Shown one piece after another: positions 51,993-64,000 of a stretch of 64,000 nucleotides of DNA (its first letter is position 1; each line of letters opens with the position of its first letter). The stretch covers positions 2,721,561 through 2,785,560 of the forward strand of contig NC_020166.2 of NCBI RefSeq assembly GCF_000224145.3. Direction: 5' to 3'. This DNA is from Ciona intestinalis. Lineage: Eukaryota; Chordata; Ascidiacea; Phlebobranchia; Cionidae. The notes beneath the pieces were generated by a model that worked only from the letters and a program-made list of their open reading frames with translations, was not told the origin of the DNA and did no database searches. Both the position numbers and the translations under genes were made by a program.

Positions 51993-53679
51993 GATTGGTT
52001 CGCAGGCGCTCATTTGGAGAACTAACCGCAAAGTTAATAAACAGCACACGCAGGTGCCGCTGGAATCGTACGAGGTTTGGCCTGTTTTTTCTTGGACCAT
52101 CTTTGAAGCCAGCGCTGTGATTGCCTGCTACTAATTTTCTCCGTCATATATGGTATGTAGAAATGCGTTGAAGTATGTGATGTTTAATTTTTAGTAATTG
52201 GCTCACGATACAAACTTAATTTCGCCGCGTCTACTAATTAAGCTGTTAATGTCTAACAATAAACGCGTGTTGTTTTGCCTTTGTCGGGCTGCTGTCTTCT
52301 CGGTACAGGCCTTTTAAACACAGTGATTCAGACGCGTTTAATTATCTTTATTGTCGCTCGTGTAGGGCTTATTATTATTAGGTGGTCACGGTTGTATGCA
52401 ATAATCACGACAGTACAGCCTCGAACTTGCCTGAACCAAGTTCGGGCTAACAACTAATCTTATTTGTTGTCTATTTTCTGAACCTACGCTCATAGGTTAT
52501 ATGTTCAGATCTAAGCAGAAAGTTCCCAGTTAGCCAAGTTACTTAAGTTTCAAATGAAAGTAATTAAACTTACTTTGCAGCAGTGCTGGCATACGGGTGT
52601 GATTTAAAATATTCGTTGCATATAAATGCTAATGACGCGGCAAGTTGCTGTTAAGGCGTTATACACGGGCATGGAATGTGTTTCATGTCGAAATTGGATA
52701 ACCACGATCCATTGAAACTACCCGCTTTGTAACTGCCTCTGATAATTGGCTTCGAAACGTGACATGGTATCATACGGCCGTCTGCTAATACGATAGTACA
52801 TAAGATATTAAACGGCTACGAATTTCGAGTCAGCCAAACCGCACTCGTAACCGAGAAAACTTTACAGGAGTATAACGTGGGCACAAATTGCCAAGTTTAG
52901 CCACGTTAATTGCCCGTGTGGGCCGCAGTAGATCAAAGCAGGTAAAGTTAGCTCGTGGCTGTAACTGAGTTATGACAACAGATATGCCGCTGTTTCTCGG
53001 CGATTGAAAACAGAATACAGGTGCTGGAATTGGGATTACAGCTATTATCTACTGCTGGGATAAACGTGTTTATTTTTGAACTTTTACAATAGATGTTTAA
53101 ACCGCCGCTAATTTCGGACATTGTAAATTTTGTCGTAAGCAACGAAAAACATCCTGCTTGTACAAGAGGCGTTTTATGTTTAAATAAATCGTTTAATCGG
53201 CCACTCCTTGAGCAGGTTACGTTATTTTCAAGTGTCCAGCAGCCTATTTTATTAAGTGACGTCAGCCTACCTTGTCGGTGTGCTGAGCACGCGAGTTTTG
53301 AACTCGTCATTAGCTAGCTAATTGTCGTCGCAATTAACTAATGGTTAGTGTCTGTGGGTGGTTTTTGTTTGTCGTCTCGTTCGCTCTGCGTCGCATAAAC
53401 TTTACTGAGGTTCGGAGAACTCTTCATTCTGCGCAGCAACAGCGGCTAGAACGTTCCGGACCTGTCAATGACGTGCTGACATTGTGACAGCAACAGACAA
53501 GGGTTTTGATGTGATTACTAACGCTCGGCAGGCGCGTTAGGTTCAGCCGAAGTGTTAACAATTTCAAATGAAACTAAAATCCGAAAGTGTTGGTTTTTAA
53601 TGAGCTTTGACAACCCTAGAATTTTCTTGATTCTTTTTTGTCTGGTGTACTAGGTTTCGAAAGTAGGAGAAAAATGCAG

Positions 53680-53884
53680 TGCACTATTGTGGGTAAAGAT
53701 AAAGATAGATATCGTTAGAACATAGTATTCAGTATTTCATAATCGTATTTTAACTGTTTTTAAAAATTATGAAAGCACTTTTAGAGTCGTTGAGATACGG
53801 TTATAAAATTCCGTAAATGTTTTCCATTTACCACCTAATGGGATGATAAAAAAAGGGTGAACCATCTTACCCCAACTCCTGTAT
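53680..53884 (-). mobile_element. MITE copy (strongly diverged), intergenic
   Basis: Left end replaced by attgtgggtaaagataaaga; middle (aaatgttttccatttaccac) and right end (catcttaccccaactcct) recognisable. Confidence 0.6.
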
Positions 53885-55601
53885 TATGAGTGATATATGT
53901 ATGTAATTTAAATGTAATGAAAACCTCATATTAAAATGTCCTAAGGCAGACTTAGATATTTTTTGTAGAAAACAAAAGTTGTCCGCACTAAACGGCCTTC
54001 AGAATAACTCGTCGTTAGCCGGTTTCTTTCCATGCAATATTTATCGCATCTAAATATTGTGACTGTGATTTTTAGATGGCAGAAAGCATCAATTAAATTT
54101 TGCTTTCAATAAATTGTTCTTGGTCATGGTCACAGCACGGCCTACTGAGCGACGAAAATCTTTGGGTATTCGTAGCCAAGCGAAACGTGGTCGAATCGTT
54201 TCGTTCAAAACAGAACTTTGCTTTGCACCCCGTTGGGTATTGTATTGGCAGCGGGCGTTATTGTTCGCCCAATATCGATGTATGATGTCGTATGTAACCA
54301 AGCACCGTGAATACCATTAGACTATTCACTAATCCAGAATTGATTTTCTGTCTTGCTTTTGCGCACACCGAGCCGCCGATATTATATTGCCGCTTTAATT
54401 TTCTTAATTTTAATGCCAGCGTGCGCTTCTTCGCAAACTCAAGTTCAGGTTCGTTGGATTTAAAACTTAAACGTTCGTGCTAAGCGTTGTCTCCCGGTTT
54501 ATTATGCACTGGTTAACTCCGTGTTATTTCAACTGGAATTCCTCCGCTAAAATTGCCCGTTATTACCCAACCAATCGTGACTGGTAAAGCCCGCATGCTT
54601 AAGCGTGTATTGAAATATACGAATTCACCGTAACAGTTTCACCCATTCCAAACACCTCAACCGAATCAACCAAATTCATAACACGAGCCGCTGTTGTTGA
54701 CGAGTTAAAACGCAGAACATTTTAAGTTATTTTGCCCGGACGAAAATAACCCTTTACCAACGGAAAGCGCTTTTCGGCGATTCACAGCTCCCACAACGCG
54801 TACTTTCGCCCTTCTTCACGAAAAAAGATCCGTAGGAGCTCAGTTTTTATTAAACCAAAACAGCAAACGAGTGGTTAATCGATAACTGGTCGTAATTCAA
54901 CTCTCCATATGTCGAACGCCGACTTCGCTTGCTCAGTTATGCCCTTGCATTGATTTTAGCATCAAGATCGATAGAAATGTCCGATATACCAGCTACACCT
55001 GCAATTAAGATACATCGCAAACGTCGATTTTTTTTCGCTTATAAAGTACTTTTGATTGGGAACTCGCGACCCCTGGTCTAAATGTTGCTGTCGACTTCCG
55101 CCAAACGCAAGAACAAAGAAGCGGCCGTTTAGTTATACCGGTCGTGAAATGACGTCGACATAAGGAGTTTCAACCTCTCGTAGCGACTTTTTTTATTAGA
55201 TTTCAAATTTTACTGTCAAAAAAGTTTAGGAATTTTCGCAACCAGAACAGTCATATCAAAATTAAAAGGCATACAACTGCACGCGATCCAAATACAGGCA
55301 GTCAGTCGTCACTTTAACAATCAACAGTATTACTTCAAGGTTAAATGCAAAACATCAATTTTAAAGTAACCGTTGTTCGTAAAGAGAAAAGCCAACGAAA
55401 CAATCAGTACGTTTCAAGTAGTTAGTTTTGCATAATTAGGTATTTATCTAGCACTTTAACCAACGTTAAATATTTGCATCGTATTACGTCACGTACTTTG
55501 TTTTAATTACTGAGTGATAAATTTATAGTTCGTTACTGGTGCCTTGTTTCGCAGTCATTTTTGCCGTGGCTTGGTAATTACCATGTTATGATACACCATA
55601 A

Positions 55602-55743
55602 AGGTGGCTGTACACAGTATCCGGAATTCATCCGTTTTGTCTGTTTTGTCCGAATTTCGCTGCCGCATGCGGAACTCGGTAATGGGTTTGCATACGACTT
55701 CGCTAGCGAATTTGCATGCCAGATACTGTGTACAGCCACCTTA
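55602..55743. mobile_element. Short palindromic-ended element, ~142 bp
   Basis: aaggtggctgtacacagtat at 55603 is mirrored by atactgtgtacagccacctt ending at 55741. The inner part is not palindromic. A second MITE family with ~20-bp inverted ends and a TAA-like flank is likely. Only one copy was seen here. Confidence 0.65.
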
Positions 55744-56894
55744 ATACAAGTTAATCGGTCGCGGTTACTATTGGTTACCCCGGTTTTCTAGTCGATCGAC
55801 TAAATTTAGTCGGCCGACTCACTTTCTGTGCATTATTTATTACAATAGTAAAACTAAGCTTTAGTCAGTCACTTCAGGCGGCGACTAGTTTAGTCGCTAG
55901 CAGAGAATGCCACCACCGGTCTCGAACCCAGTAACATCGTGTTTTTTTTCTTCGTAATCGTCAGCAGTTTATATGTTTACCTATAGTTGGTCGATGTTAC
56001 CGGCTGTGATGCTTGTCTTAAAAATTAAGTCACATTAATAACTTTTAAAGGCTATACCGACAAAAATGGTTATAACAGATGCTCAAATGTAATCTAAAGG
56101 TACCGCACCGGACTTTCGGAAAACGAAATAGCTTCTTAAAATTGGCATTATTTGTTGATATTCCACTTTAAACTCCTAATAGCCATTTGTTTTTGTTGTA
56201 TTGTAAATTAATAGAAATGTAGTATTATTTTATTTAAGTCAATACATCGAAATCGGTAAGCTTTTTATACCAATATTTGCGCCGGGCAGGAATTTTAAAA
56301 TATCAAAGGCCCGTTAATAATGGTTTGATGAAATATGTTTTGGTCTAAGTTACTTCGCGAAGAGTAATTACAGTTTATTTTGAAGTTAAAACTGTCAGTT
56401 ATAAATTGTCAAAGCAACGCATACTTTGACACGCGGTATAATTATACTGCTTTAATAATATCTTCGTTCTACACTGTATAATACCGCATTGCGTTATCAA
56501 AAGCAGAAAATTGGACTAAAAATAGATTTTACTTTACTTATCCCAACTGGACAGCGTTTAAATATTGGAAAACATCTGTAAATCGAAGATATTATTTTAA
56601 AAAAAGTACAATTATACCGCGTTTCCAACTGTGCGTTGTTTTTCATAACCTCAGATTTTGATAGCGAAAATGATAATTATATGACCTAATATTCGACCCA
56701 AATTTTTCTAGCATAATAGATTGTATGATCCGTGCATATAATACTTAACCTTCAGTTTTCTCCTTAACTTTTGATAAGGTGTTATATACTAGTTATATGA
56801 CCTGGTAAATTCAACCCAGTTTGTTTATTTCACTTTCCAGCATATTAGATTTAAAAACCGTGCAACATAAAACTGAACCTTAAGTTTCGACTGA

Positions 56895-59800
56895 ATGCGC
56901 GACACTAGACTCTCGCCCCATCCCGAAGAAATGGGGGAACCGGACCCCCCCAAGTTCACAGTCAACCAGATCCTTCTCCTGCAAAAGTTAAAGCAAAGTG
57001 GTCTCACCAAGTCGCAGATTATAAAAGGACTTGATGAGATGGAAAGATTCGATGATGTGGGACTCGGGAGCCCAGGAGCAAGGTAAAAGACCTCTGCTTT
57101 TTCATCTAAAAACGAACTTTTTTACAAATTTCCCGGATTTCACAAAAACACGCCATGACCAGTTTAATTTTGCGGCGTCGTGCTCGCACAGTTGTTATGG
57201 CGCTCAAGAACAGAAGGTATTGGTTCGAGTCTTACGCCATCTTTGGTAGGCGAATGTGTCCAGACGTTTTCTACATTGTGTTCATTATTTATTCTGTCAT
57301 TCCGTTCTATTCGCATACTATTGTAGGATGGGGGAAGACCCAACGCCTTTAGCAGATAATATCTAAATAATTAAGTATACCGATCGTGTTTTGAACAATT
57401 AACAGCGTTCTATAGGAGTCGTGAGCATGCAGTTTATTAACTCTTTGAAAATTCTTTGTTTCCTACCAAATGGGACGAAAAAATATAATGAAAAGGTGTC
57501 CCATCTTCCCCCACCCTACTATTTTATTTCACTTTACCGATTTTACGAATAACTTGCGTATTTTTTCCAGCGTATCATCATCCACTCAGCAAGTACCGAA
57601 CGGCAATTCCCCTAGCAGTGTAGGGTCGACTAACAGTGGCAATACAGTGACATCATGTGCTAACGCTGGAGCACGACGCAACAGCACAAGTCCTCAGTCG
57701 CCCCATTTACCAGTAAGCACTATGAAATTTCTTGTATAATTTTTTTAATTTTTCAATCTCGCGTTGCGTATGCTAAAAAAATTTCATTTTTTTTGTAAAA
57801 ATTCTTATGTTTCTTTACATTGTGTATTGGTACTGTGTTATAACAGTCAGCAATAATAGAGCGATTAAGGATCTATACACCAGTTATAATTCGCATTAGT
57901 TCTATATCACACGCTACATAGATAGCATATATTTATTAAAAACGCAAAATTGTTCGCAAATCGGTAGAGCCAATGATCTATCTGCGAAGTTATACTGCCT
58001 CGCAAATTGCTTTAGGTATAATAGTTGAACCGTAAAATTTTAAATTCTTTGTTTACATTGTTAAACCGTTAAAATTAGAAAGGTATTTAAAAATAGCCAT
58101 CACGTAAAAATATTTTATTTTATTTACAACTTTAATAAAATTAACGTAAGACATCGTACCTAAACTTTGCCCATATCAGCGTCAAAGGTGTATACACCTT
58201 TTTTATTTACTAACATATGAAAGGTACAACGAGCTAAATGCCTAGTACAACGCAGTACCATACGTGTCATTTACATTATCATTACTAATTTGGTGATTAC
58301 TATATAGTACTGTGGGGTAAGATGGGACACCTTTAAGCACATAATATCCGAATATCCTGATCGTGTTTTAAACAATTAACAACGGTCCATGGGAGTCGTG
58401 AGAATACGATTTTAATTTTTTGAACGTTTTGGGTTTACTACCAAATGGGACGATAAATGAAAAGGTATCCCATCTTATCCCACCCTACTATATCTGTTAA
58501 ATGCGTTGCAAAGCCCGCCAGCGCGCATGCCTTCATTAGTCACGAAAACATTACAGTTTCAATATCAATCTAGTTTTTTGGTGACCGGTTACGAGTTTGG
58601 CGTTGGAATCGCGCAGAATGAATTGCAGTGTTACTACGTGACGTTGTTTTGCATGTTAATTGGATATCGACGCTCCGTGTTATTATTTACGTCTTAATTT
58701 GCAACGATTGCTCGCCACGAGACCAATTAACTTCTATTTACGGTTTAATTAAACTCGTCATGTATAGTAATGAATAATACTAATGAATTAGGCGCTGTTA
58801 CCCAAGCTACATTTTCGCAAGCCAATTCCAGGCTAATAACACGGCTAGGCAAACGGCTACAGCAATTTTTTGGATCAGCAAATTCGTCCTAATTCTAATT
58901 AGGGTTATGCTGACACGTAAGGGATAAGAACCGTGTTGCTTACAAGTTGATTACACGGCGTTGGGTCATATAGCAGCTAATCCCCATGTTATAAATTGCC
59001 CGATTAAATTGGCGAACCGGTTTCAACTGGAAAATATCGGTTCCAGCAAGAACGCAATGCTAGTTTTCCTATTATACATATCATATAAGTAAAGTACTAA
59101 GAACACATGATTCGATACAGAGACAAGCTGTATCAACATTACCTTAAAATAGAAACATCAACAAAGCCTAACAAAAGTAATTTATCGTAAAAAGTTCACT
59201 TATAAGCACAACATTGCAGCAGTGAACTATTTCCAGTATCTTGACAATAAATGAATATGAAAAAACCGGTCCAAGCAAAAGAAATTTTAAATAAGGTTTT
59301 TAAATAAAAAGAACAAATTGCAAAACACGACCTCCCTACGCTTCAACATACAGAATATTGTGTAGTTCCTGTCCGGCGTTAATCTAAACCACAAATCCTT
59401 TGAGAAACCGCTAAAACGTACACAGCGAAATTATACTAATTTACAATAAAATAGAAACATGTACTAGTACTGTTTGAACTAAGATTTTAAAATATTTTCA
59501 TGCTTTTCTGAAGGTCCTATGTTCTTAACTCGGAAACGATTTAGAGAATTATATATTAGTTTGTGTAATATAAAAATCGTATATACCCGTTTATGTTATT
59601 ACTACATATAGTAGGGTGGGGGAAGATGAGAAACCTTTAGCACATAATATCTAAATATCCTGATCGTGTTTTAAACAATTAACAAAGGTCTAAGGGAGTT
59701 GTGAAGGCACAGTTTTATATTTTGTTTTGAATTTTCTTTGTTTACTACCAAATTGGGCGGGAAAATAGAATGAACAGGTGTCCCATCTTTCCCCACTCTA

Positions 59801-62800
59801 CTATATAAACAAATTTGTAAAATGAACATACGTAAAGTAGCAATGTTTGGTGGGCCATGTCATCGTGTCAAAACAAATGGTTTTTAGTCTGTTCCTCGTA
59901 AATAAAATGTTTGCGCTAAAGTGTGACAATCAAATTTAATTAAATCGAAATTGCTCGTGTTTGAATGCAGCGACGCATTTTGCAGCCACCGGATAGTGGG
60001 TTACAATAACGTGCTACATATTACAGATTAATCCTTTCGGACAACACTTTATTAAAAGAAAAAATACTACAAAAATAATTTCAAACGTTGTCATTATGAA
60101 TTAGGCCGTTTTTGTACTTGAAAATTATTTTAGGCGAAAACGATCTACAAGATTACCCCAAATAACATGTTTTTTTACGATCACATGTTTATGGGAAAAA
60201 ATCTTCATAATCACATTTTTCAGGCCAAGGTGTAAAAAAAGGAATTTCCTTTGTTATTTTTAGCAGGTGTAAAAAACAAGCTGTTTTCTTAATCGTTATT
60301 TTTCAGCAGGTAAAGACGAATACAGTGATTCCTCATCCCCAGCCTATCCCCAACCATTTGATGTTTGGAGCTCATATGCAGGTAGCCATACCTGTTTTTA
60401 CCATTCAGTTATATTTTGAATATAGTACTGTGGAGTAAAATGCATACCGTTATAGCGCATAATATTCTATATTTCCTGATCGTGTTTAGTCGTGGCATAG
60501 TGGTTAGCGCGCCTGCCTGTAACCCAGAGGTAATGGGTTCAAGGCTCGACGTTGCTACCATTGTGGGCATATGTGTTAGGCAAGACACTTAACATCAATT
60601 GCTCCAACCCAGTGGTCACTAATGGGTTGTCCAAATTANNNNNNNNNNNNNNNNNNNNNNNNNNNNNNNNNNNNNNNNNNNNNNNNNNTAATAGTCACTC
60701 ACGAACTGACATACATGGTAACTCGTAAGCTGGCACGAGGTGTTAAACCCGTGTTATAACGACTGTCGTTTTCCGGCCACGCGAGGATAAAGTAAGTTAC
60801 ATTCATTCATTATAACCTATTCTGAACACGCGAAAATACCAATCTAAATACACCGGGCACTGGCCCAGTTAGAAACTATCGATATCCAATTCCATAACTA
60901 ATAAAACCAATAACAAATATACAATATCCCGTTACTCAGTCTTTATTTTTATCTCTAACACGTTTTCCTCTAACTTTAGAATGCAAGCCAGCTCTCGCTT
61001 ATACCGCCTGTTGCTGCGTGGCCAAATACGTCACAAGCCGTTGCCGTAGCAACAGCAGCCAGTATCCTGCAAAACGGTTTTGCTCACGGGAATGTCCCTC
61101 ATTCTGTGTATCCGAGCCTTATCAACGGCAGAGGTTAGTGCTTTATAAGTGCTAAAAATGGATTTAAAACTACAAATTTTAAAAGTGCTGAAAATGCTAT
61201 TAAAATAGATTTTTTACCGATTTTTGAACGATAATTTTGATTACTAAAATGACACACTTCTTGTCATAATTGAAGACTGTAGTTCGGTATTTTAAGAAAT
61301 AAAAAGTGGTTTGATTAAAAAACAACTATTATTCAAACACTGTTTAAATGCAATTTCGTGTTTTTTTAAATTTTTTTTTTTTATTTCTAGTTCCCAATAC
61401 GATAATCCCTCCAAATACATCGCTTACTTACTTAGTAATTTTAATTGAACCAACTATAAAGCGTTTATTCGCCTCTTATAAAAACAAACAAACAAAGAAA
61501 CAACAAACGGCGTCACGGCGCAGTTTTGTTTATTTTCTAAACCGCCCAACTCGTATGTTTAGCCAACCTGTCGCGCGCCAATATATAATTTCGCAATACG
61601 TGTTGCGTCATCACCGTATTACGTCATCGGCACGAGCTGCGAACTTGAGAGGGTAATTCCCGCCTACCATATATGGTAACCTCTCCACTTGGCCTTAATT
61701 GCAGCGGTCGGCACGACCGTCACAACTAAATATCCAGCGCTGTAATTTAATTTGTAATTACTCGTCACTGATGTCTTGTAAATTACACCCACCCTCTACG
61801 TATCAGTATAATTACCACATTTATAGGAAATTTTATCGGCTTGTTGCCGTTCGATTACGAAACTTCGTAATTAATGGTTGGTCACAAACAAGAGAAAATA
61901 CTGTTTTGTTTCTTTGATCTTTTGCAGCCTGTTTGTTGTTTCTTTTTAGTTTTACACTAATTCTATTTATTTTATTCTTGTTTTATTTCTGACCTTTTTA
62001 TCTATATGTCGTATTTTTGCTGTCTGTTTTATTAGTTTTCCAATATCCCTTTTTTGTTCTAATTTATTCTTGTACAGTAGGGTAGGGGAAGACGGGACTT
62101 CTTTCACATCTATTTTTCGCCCCGTTAAGTAGTAAACAAAAAACATTCAAGAAATTATAAAACTTTATCCTTACGACTCCCATTGGCCGTTAGTAATTGT
62201 TTAAAACACGATCAGGATACTTAGATTTTATGTGCTAAAGGTGTTCCATCTTTCCCCACCCTACTATACTACTTTTTTAACTTGTTATTCTATTAATTTT
62301 CACTATTCCTATCTTCCCCCACCCTACAATGTATCCAAAAAATATCTTTTTTACTTTCTACTTAGAACAAACCTTGAGATATTCATTTAACCATTACACC
62401 TCAAAAAAATGTTTTCCACGTTTTCAAATTAAAATTCAACGGAATCTTTTCATCTTCATTTATCCAGGACTTCTTCAAAGAGGACCCGCGATGTCGGGAA
62501 CAGGGAGCACAGTCGTAGAAGTGGATGGTGAGAAGATTGACATCACAGAGGAGCTTGAAGATCTCTTCCGACGGGATCAAGCTTCCGTTAAAGAGGACAT
62601 CCGAAAATTTATCAGCGAACGTCACATTTCCCAATCCGCAATCGCAAAAGCGACAAGAAATGGTAAAAAATCTTTTTAAAACGTAACAATTTTGTATTTA
62701 TAATATTTTTTAAAATATTTTTTTTATTTATAATTTTTTTAAACCTGTATTTTATTTTTTTTTAAAACGTATATTTTTAATCTTTTTTAGAACCTTTTTT

Positions 62801-63261
62801 TTATATTTTTTCAAAACGTAAATTTCATCCACTTGTTCATTATTAAGGTCTTAAAATTTTAGATTATCTATACGTATGTATGCATACAAAAACGTTTTAT
62901 ATACGTTTAAAAAATAAAAAATATACAACAATTAAATTTTTAAATTAAATGTTTTTTTATTAATTCTAATGCATTACATTCCCTTCGCTCAATAAAAATT
63001 TAACAAATTACACAAATAACAGCCATGCCCTAAAATTACCAGTTACTTCACACAAATATAGATTTTACACACATAACGGTCATACCTTAAAATTACTTGT
63101 TAATCCACACAAATATATAAATATCTTGCTTTACATAGCTATCAGCCAAAGCTACATCTCACAATGGTTAGCCCAACCCCAAGATATCAGCGGGCAGAAG
63201 AAGAAAGCCATGTACACTTGGTACATCGTGGAACGTAGAAAACCACCAGGCCTTACTAACG
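56895..63261 (+). CDS. HMBOX1: HMBOX1-type homeobox protein, first six exons (292 aa), homeobox outside window
   Basis: Transcription factor of the HNF1-related HMBOX1 class (vertebrate HMBOX1 is also the telomere-binding HOT1). Exons 56895-57082, 57571-57712, 60307-60381, 60980-61133, 62468-62662, 63139-63261; phases agree and the last ends in phase 1. Residues 20-54 (PPKFTVNQILLLQKLKQSG...) match EPRFTIEQIDLLQRLRRTG of HMBOX1. Residues ~212-285 form the POU-specific-like domain: LEDLFRRDQASVKEDIRKF, RHISQSAIAKAT, ISQSYISQWL, QKKKAMYTWY. HNF1 itself fits less well. Exon 3 has a tandem acceptor (60307 or 60310). A TTTCCAG acceptor ends at 56840, 54 bases before the ATG. MITEs occupy introns 1, 2, 3, 4 and 6. 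Long intron 2 (2.6 kb) is otherwise unannotated. Confidence 0.93.
57319..57522 (-). mobile_element. MITE copy, HMBOX1 intron 1
   Basis: Complete; carries a small insertion (aaataattaagtatacc) in the left half. Confidence 0.88.
58303..58492 (-). mobile_element. MITE copy, HMBOX1 intron 2
   Basis: Left end tagtactgtggggtaagatg, right end ttatcccaccctactata. Confidence 0.88.
58500..59600. other. HMBOX1 intron 2 interior, nothing recognised
   Basis: AT-rich. Several attaat/taattaa homeodomain-type cores occur around 58700-58900, as expected by chance in such sequence. Confidence 0.4.
59609..59803 (-). mobile_element. Second MITE copy, HMBOX1 intron 2
   Basis: Both ends complete, flanked by atata / tata. 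Confidence 0.9.
60422..60487 (-). mobile_element. MITE left part, cut by a SINE, HMBOX1 intron 3
   Basis: tagtactgtggagtaaaatg to cctgatcgtgtt, then SINE sequence starts at once. The right MITE end is not found on the far side of the SINE. Confidence 0.7.
60488..60812 (+). repeat. tRNA-derived SINE, HMBOX1 intron 3 (gap inside)
   Basis: A box (gtggcatagtggttagcgcg) and B box (gggttcaaggctcg) intact; the central part is replaced by 50 N; 3' block and three ATTC units present. Close to the copy at 34288. Confidence 0.85.
60639..60688. other. Assembly gap (50 N)
   Basis: Inside a SINE in HMBOX1 intron 3. Confidence 0.99.
62073..62268 (+). mobile_element. MITE copy, HMBOX1 intron 4
   Basis: Complete, ends cagtagggtaggggaagacg and ccccaccctactata. 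Confidence 0.9.
62305..62332 (+). repeat. Isolated MITE right end, HMBOX1 intron 4
   Basis: cctatcttcccccaccctac only, 37 bp after a complete copy; a local duplication of the end. Confidence 0.65.
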
Positions 63262-63395
63262 GTAGGTTGGGTATTTTTCTTAAGACAAACTGTCAAATTA
63301 AGTAATGTTGTAAACACATAAACAATATTTGATTGCTTATGATATTTGCAACGAATTACAACTATAAAGACTCGTAAATTTTGAATATACTAACA

Positions 63396-63592
63396 TATAG
63401 TAGTGTGGGGGAAGATGAGACACCTTTAGCACATAATATCCAAATATCCTGGTCGTGTTTTAAACAATTAACAACGATCTATGGAAGTCATAAGGACACG
63501 GTTTTATAATTTTTTTAATGTTCTTTGTTTACTAGCAAATGGGACGAGAAAATAGAATGAAAAGGTGTCCCAACTTCCCCCACCCTACTATA
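63396..63592 (-). mobile_element. MITE copy, HMBOX1 intron 6
   Basis: Close to consensus over its full length; one of the best-preserved copies. Confidence 0.9.
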
Positions 63593-64000
63593 TACTGCTT
63601 TTCTGCGAGCACTTTGTATAGTAAAACTGGCCAACGGTGGGCATATATATTGGTGTTTCTTGTACAATTTAACTATAAAATTGCTTGCAGAAAACCTACT
63701 GTATGTATGTATGTATATATCATGGATTATAAATGTGAAACAGATTTTCTAGAGTTTGTGTTTTTGCTCTCTAGAACCGATATTACTTCTGCAATAATAC
63801 GACAAGACGTCGTCAGAGTCACAGTCCTGGGTCCTTTTAACTCGATTTACAAAAAAAACTAGTTGTTCGTTTAGTTTGTCTTAATCTTTTGGAAACAGAT
63901 TTCGCATCAAAGTTCTTTCGTTTTATTTTTTTTTAGATTTTTGTCAAAATATTATGTGTTATGTGTTTTTCGTAGGATTTTTCGGTTTATAAAAAAAATA

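Larger units (their letters stand above)
47561..56839. other. 9.3-kb gene-poor interval between CSNK2B and HMBOX1
   Basis: The two genes diverge from it. I find no multi-exon family protein. Open frames of 97-120 codons (48241-48546, 48695-48988, 52948-53310) have no domain, signal or splice support. 51360-52150 is relatively GC-rich and codon-like in places (see 51816-51992). Only one decayed MITE lies in the interval, so regulatory constraint is possible. Confidence 0.5.

Noticed and set aside
51778-52134. 118-codon ORF overlapping the 58-codon candidate
   Set aside because: Composition (many Cys, Trp, Ile with no pattern) looks like the shadow of the other frame.
52948-53310. 120-codon minus-strand ORF
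   Set aside because: No family features; overlaps a 74-codon frame on the other strand with equally little support.

Overview
The window is nuclear DNA of a small-genome tunicate, most likely a Ciona species (C. intestinalis/robusta type). I judge this from AT-rich introns that are mostly 100-600 bp, chordate gene families (DENND1, HMBOX1, CSNK2B, calumenin), about 30 copies of a ~190-200 bp MITE and a tRNA-derived SINE with an ATTC-repeat tail. All multi-exon models below were built by eye: I joined exons by consensus splice sites, matching intron phase and fit to the protein family. No database was searched.

Layout: 1-721 (-) 5' part of a calumenin-like EF-hand gene, with its first ~170 coding bases repeated at 1586-1753 beyond an assembly gap. 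3244-7904 (-) a complete 12-exon SLC22-type organic-ion transporter (543 aa). 8065-13440 a transposon nest of long inverted repeats. 14042-14760 (-) a three-exon gene for a small secreted Trp/Arg-rich peptide. 16920-22296 (+) a complete 8-exon SLC16-like (monocarboxylate-type) transporter (445 aa). 22484-22561 (-) a tRNA-Ile-like sequence. 24170-24617 and 25250-25814 (+) two tandem three-exon genes for small secreted peptides with a GRRRRRW core. 27033-42869 (+) a ~20-exon DENND1 (connecdenn) gene. 44753-47540 (-) a complete casein kinase 2 beta gene (215 aa), tail-to-tail with DENND1. 47560-56890 a 9.3 kb gene-poor interval. 56895 to beyond the right edge (+) an HMBOX1 gene, of which six exons lie here; the homeobox itself lies outside.

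The genes look like unrelated neighbours, not a pathway cluster. The exception is the set of three small secreted-peptide genes. All three have a signal peptide, an Arg-rich core, an acidic tail, intron phases 2 and 1, and a TATA-like box about 40-55 bp before the ATG. I consider this family the best candidate for something undescribed.

Repeats dominate the non-coding sequence. The MITE sits in nearly every intron of the SLC16-like gene and in intron 2 of two peptide genes. Two of the eight assembly gaps adjoin near-identical duplications, which may be unmerged haplotypes, and two more adjoin inverted repeats.
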